From Oxalicibacterium flavum (GTDB lineage: Bacteria > Pseudomonadota > Gammaproteobacteria > Burkholderiales > Burkholderiaceae_D), in contig NZ_BMCG01000002.1 in the NCBI RefSeq assembly GCF_014635065.1, positions 1-64,000 on the forward strand: a stretch of DNA of 64,000 bases. The letters are read 5' to 3'. Made by a program: the position numbers and the translations under genes. Positions 62,398 to 64,000 of the stretch are shown here, one piece after another (position 1 is the stretch's first letter; every line of letters begins with the position of its first letter). The notes beneath the pieces are model-generated. The model saw only the letters and a program-made list of their open reading frames with translations, did no database searches and was not told the DNA's origin.

Positions 62398-62522
62398 GTA
62401 CCGTCACCTTTCGCCAAATCGAGGCGCCATGTTACCAAGGCAGGAGCGGGAAAACATGGCCGTGCGGAAATTTTCATGCGTCGGCCGGTGGCTGCCGTAT
62501 TCGAAGAGCGGCGCCGGATATG

Positions 62523-62548
62523 AAAAAGCCGCTTCCGGGGAAGCGGCT
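62523..62548 (-). terminator. Terminator of the small membrane protein gene
   Basis: On the minus strand AGCCGCTTCC / GGAAGCGGCT with a two-base loop, then TTTTTCA. Confidence 0.85.
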
Positions 62549-62568
62549 CAAGGGGAAGTGTCTGGTCC

Positions 62569-62718
62569 CTACATCGGCTTGCGGCCGGTGATGATGCGCA
62601 GCAGAACCAGCACGATGGCGATCACCAGCAGGATATGGATGAAGCCGCCGATGGTATAGGAGCTTACCAGGCCAAGCAGCCAGAGGATAAGCAGGACGAC
62701 AGCAATGGTATAGAGCAT
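62569..62718 (-). CDS. Small membrane protein, Lmo0937 family
   Basis: 49 residues with two hydrophobic helices (about 3-22 and 26-43), starting MLYTIAVVLLILWLLG and ending RIITGRKPM. This matches the Lmo0937 family of tiny membrane proteins seen in many bacteria, often in stress regulons; the biochemical role is unknown. AAAGGAAC lies before the ATG. Its upstream region carries two palindromes (below) and a possible minus-strand promoter. Confidence 0.8.
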   Translation of the reverse strand: MLYTIAVVLLILWLLGLVSSYTIGGFIHILLVIAIVLVLLRIITGRKPM

Positions 62719-62765
62719 GGCAGTTCCTTTCTTTATGATGTGACGAGCTGCCCGGGGCAACCTTG

Positions 62766-62925
62766 CTGCAGGCGCCTGCAGCGGCATTCGGCGCTGGCCG
62801 AACAACGATGCATGCGTCTGGTTGACACCTTTGCAGCGACACGGGGCTTCGGTTGCGAGGCCCCTCTTCGACTGTGAGGCCAGTCTATCGGGACGTTCCT
62901 GGCGGCATCTGTACGTTAGCGTACA
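62766..62925. promoter_or_regulatory. Two palindromes upstream of the Lmo0937-type gene
   Basis: CTGCAGGCGCCTGCAG (62766-62781) is a perfect 16-bp palindrome, 48 bases from the start codon. TGTACG-TTAG-CGTACA (62910-62925) is a second inverted repeat near a weak minus-strand promoter (TTGTCA at 62940-62935). Both are candidate operators. Confidence 0.35.
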
Positions 62926-63006
62926 TTGATAGAGTGACAATCGGGTGCATGATCGATCCCGCAACATGGCTTGTCATCAGCAGGTTTCACTCATATCAAA
63001 AAAAGC

Positions 63007-64000
63007 ATGTCGAACGATCATAGAGACCCGGCACCGCCCTCGACCGCCATGACCGCCTTGTCCGGGACGACAGAAGGGGAGCGCGCGAATTCGCCCCTGA
63101 TGGATTTTCCGGTCGATGCGCGAGGTCTGTCGCTGAAAATCCTGGCGGTTCTGGCGGTGGTGTTCGCATTGTCTGCCGGGCACAGCTTCTTCATCCCGCT
63201 GGTATTCGGCATTTTCTTCGCCTACATGCTCAATCCTCTGGTGCGATGGCTGGAGCGCATTCATATCCCGCGTGCGGTGGCAACCAGTCTCGTACTGGGC
63301 AGCCTGGTGGTGGGCTCGCTGACGGGTGCCTACAATCTGCGCGACGAATTCAATACCATCCTCAAGGATCTGCCGGTCGCCACCAAGAAAATGTCGCGCG
63401 CCCTGCAGTCCCTGAACGATGGTGAACCCGGCACTTTTCAGCAGATGCAGGCGGCTGCGGCGGAAATTGAAAAGGCCACCAACCAGGCGGCCGGCGTGCG
63501 TGTGACGCCCAAGAGGGCGATGACCGACCAGTCGGTCGTCAATCTCACGCAATGGCTGTGGGCAGGCTCGATGGGGGCGGTGGCCTTCGCCGGGCAGACC
63601 ATGATGGTGATCTTCCTGGTGTTCTTTTTTCTGCTATCCGGCGATACCTTCAAGCGCAAGCTCGTGAAAATCAGCGGCCGTTCGCTGTCAACGCGCAAGA
63701 TCACGGTGCACATCCTCGATGCGATCAACATGTCGATCCAGCATTACATGCTGATCCTGCTGGTGACCAATGTCCTGTTCGGACTCATGATGTGGATCGG
63801 GCTGAAGATCATCGGCGTCGAGAATGCCGGTGCGCTGGCGGTGGCTTCGGCCTTCATCCACATCATTCCGTATTTCGGCACGGTGCTGATCATCGGCCTG
63901 CTCGGCATGACGGCCTTCATGCAGTTCCAGACCATCGCTTCCGTGGTGGCAGTGGCGGCGGCCACCGTGATCGTGGCAACCATCGTCGGTACCTTCGTCA
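63007..64000 (+). CDS. AI-2E family transporter, N-terminal part
   Basis: Open to the right edge; 331 codons present. After a polar lead of about 40 residues come membrane helices: LKILAVLAVVFALSAGH and FFIPLVFGIFFAYMLNPLV, then VATSLVLGSLVVGSLTGA, a long periplasmic/cytosolic helical region (about 125-185), MMVIFLVFFFLLSGDTF and further pairs from about 240. The PLVRWLERIHIPR and LSGDTFKRKLV pieces are typical of the AI-2E/TqsA/PerM family of putative exporters. Substrate unknown. The ATG at 63007 has a weak ribosome-binding site; ATG 63049 is an alternative. Confidence 0.88.
   Translation, partial: MSNDHRDPAPPSTAMTALSGTTEGERANSPLMDFPVDARGLSLKILAVLAVVFALSAGHSFFIPLVFGIFFAYMLNPLVRWLERIHIPRAVATSLVLGSLVVGSLTGAYNLRDEFNTILKDLPVATKKMSRALQSLNDGEPGTFQQMQAAAAEIEKATNQAAGVRVTPKRAMTDQSVVNLTQWLWAGSMGAVAFAGQTMMVIFLVFFFLLSGDTFKRKLVKISGRSLSTRKITVHILDAINMSIQHYMLILLVTNVLFGLMMWIGLKIIGVENAGALAVASAFIHIIPYFGTVLIIGLLGMTAFMQFQTIASVVAVAAATVIVATIVGTFV

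Overview
The window is a gene-dense, high-GC stretch of an ordinary bacterial chromosome. I see no insertion sequences, integrases, phage genes, CRISPR arrays or rRNA genes. Gene content and order point to a betaproteobacterium of the order Burkholderiales, most like Oxalobacteraceae (Herbaspirillum/Herminiimonas/Janthinobacterium type). The pointers are acnA, a citE-like lyase and mdh divergent from gntR-sdhCDAB-sdhE-gltA-sucAB-lpd, the families DUF2863 and DUF1853, and an IhfA with an N-terminal extension. The family-level placement is inference from synteny and protein character, not from a search.

Layout: (1) 1-4.7 kb: the 5' end of an ETF-ubiquinone oxidoreductase gene, then a tight run of SDR dehydrogenase, alpha/beta hydrolase, RidA-like protein and relA. 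(2) 4.8-13 kb: tRNA-Val(GAC), then the translation block thrS-infC-rpmI-rplT-pheS-pheT-ihfA-merR and tRNA-Pro(GGG). infC starts with the rare codon ATA. The rplT-pheS gap holds a terminator-like hairpin and a Phe-rich short ORF in the place where enterobacteria carry pheM. (3) 13-17.7 kb: small or poorly known genes, including two tiny hydrophilic proteins, a nitrate-reductase-associated-type protein, an M14 carboxypeptidase, a CYTH protein and DUF2863. (4) 17.9-37 kb: the TCA-cycle locus. acnA, a MliC-like secreted protein, a CoA-ester lyase and mdh lie on the minus strand. A GntR/UTRA regulator, sdhCDAB, sdhE, gltA, sucA, sucB and lpdA lie on the plus strand, followed by a lipoprotein and zapE. 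A perfect 18-bp palindrome sits in the divergent gap between mdh and gntR.

(5) 37-45.7 kb: a coiled-coil exported protein, a cold-shock gene with a structured leader, a thioredoxin-like protein, tsaB-rimI-uracil-DNA glycosylase-DUF1853 (overlapping genes), lplT, alr and radA. (6) 45.7-49 kb: the squalene genes hpnE-hpnD-hpnC on the minus strand; no squalene-hopene cyclase is in the window. (7) 49-58 kb: tRNA-Leu(UAG) and the proteostasis block tig-clpP-clpX-lon-hupB-tRNA-Val(UAC)-tRNA-Asp(GUC)-ppiD, in the same order as in enterobacteria. (8) 58-64 kb: tesA divergent from a LolD-like ATPase with overlapping start codons, the bifunctional NAD(P)HX repair enzyme, a D-amino acid dehydrogenase, a 49-residue membrane protein, and the start of an AI-2E family transporter.

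Most of the window is housekeeping. The points most worth a second look are regulatory: the Phe-rich leader ORF before pheS, the palindrome between mdh and gntR, a hairpin over the likely rpmI ribosome-binding site, orphan terminator-like hairpins that could end small RNAs (before tRNA-Leu and before lon), and a run of ten G inside the CoA-lyase gene. I found no convincing new defence or mobile system.
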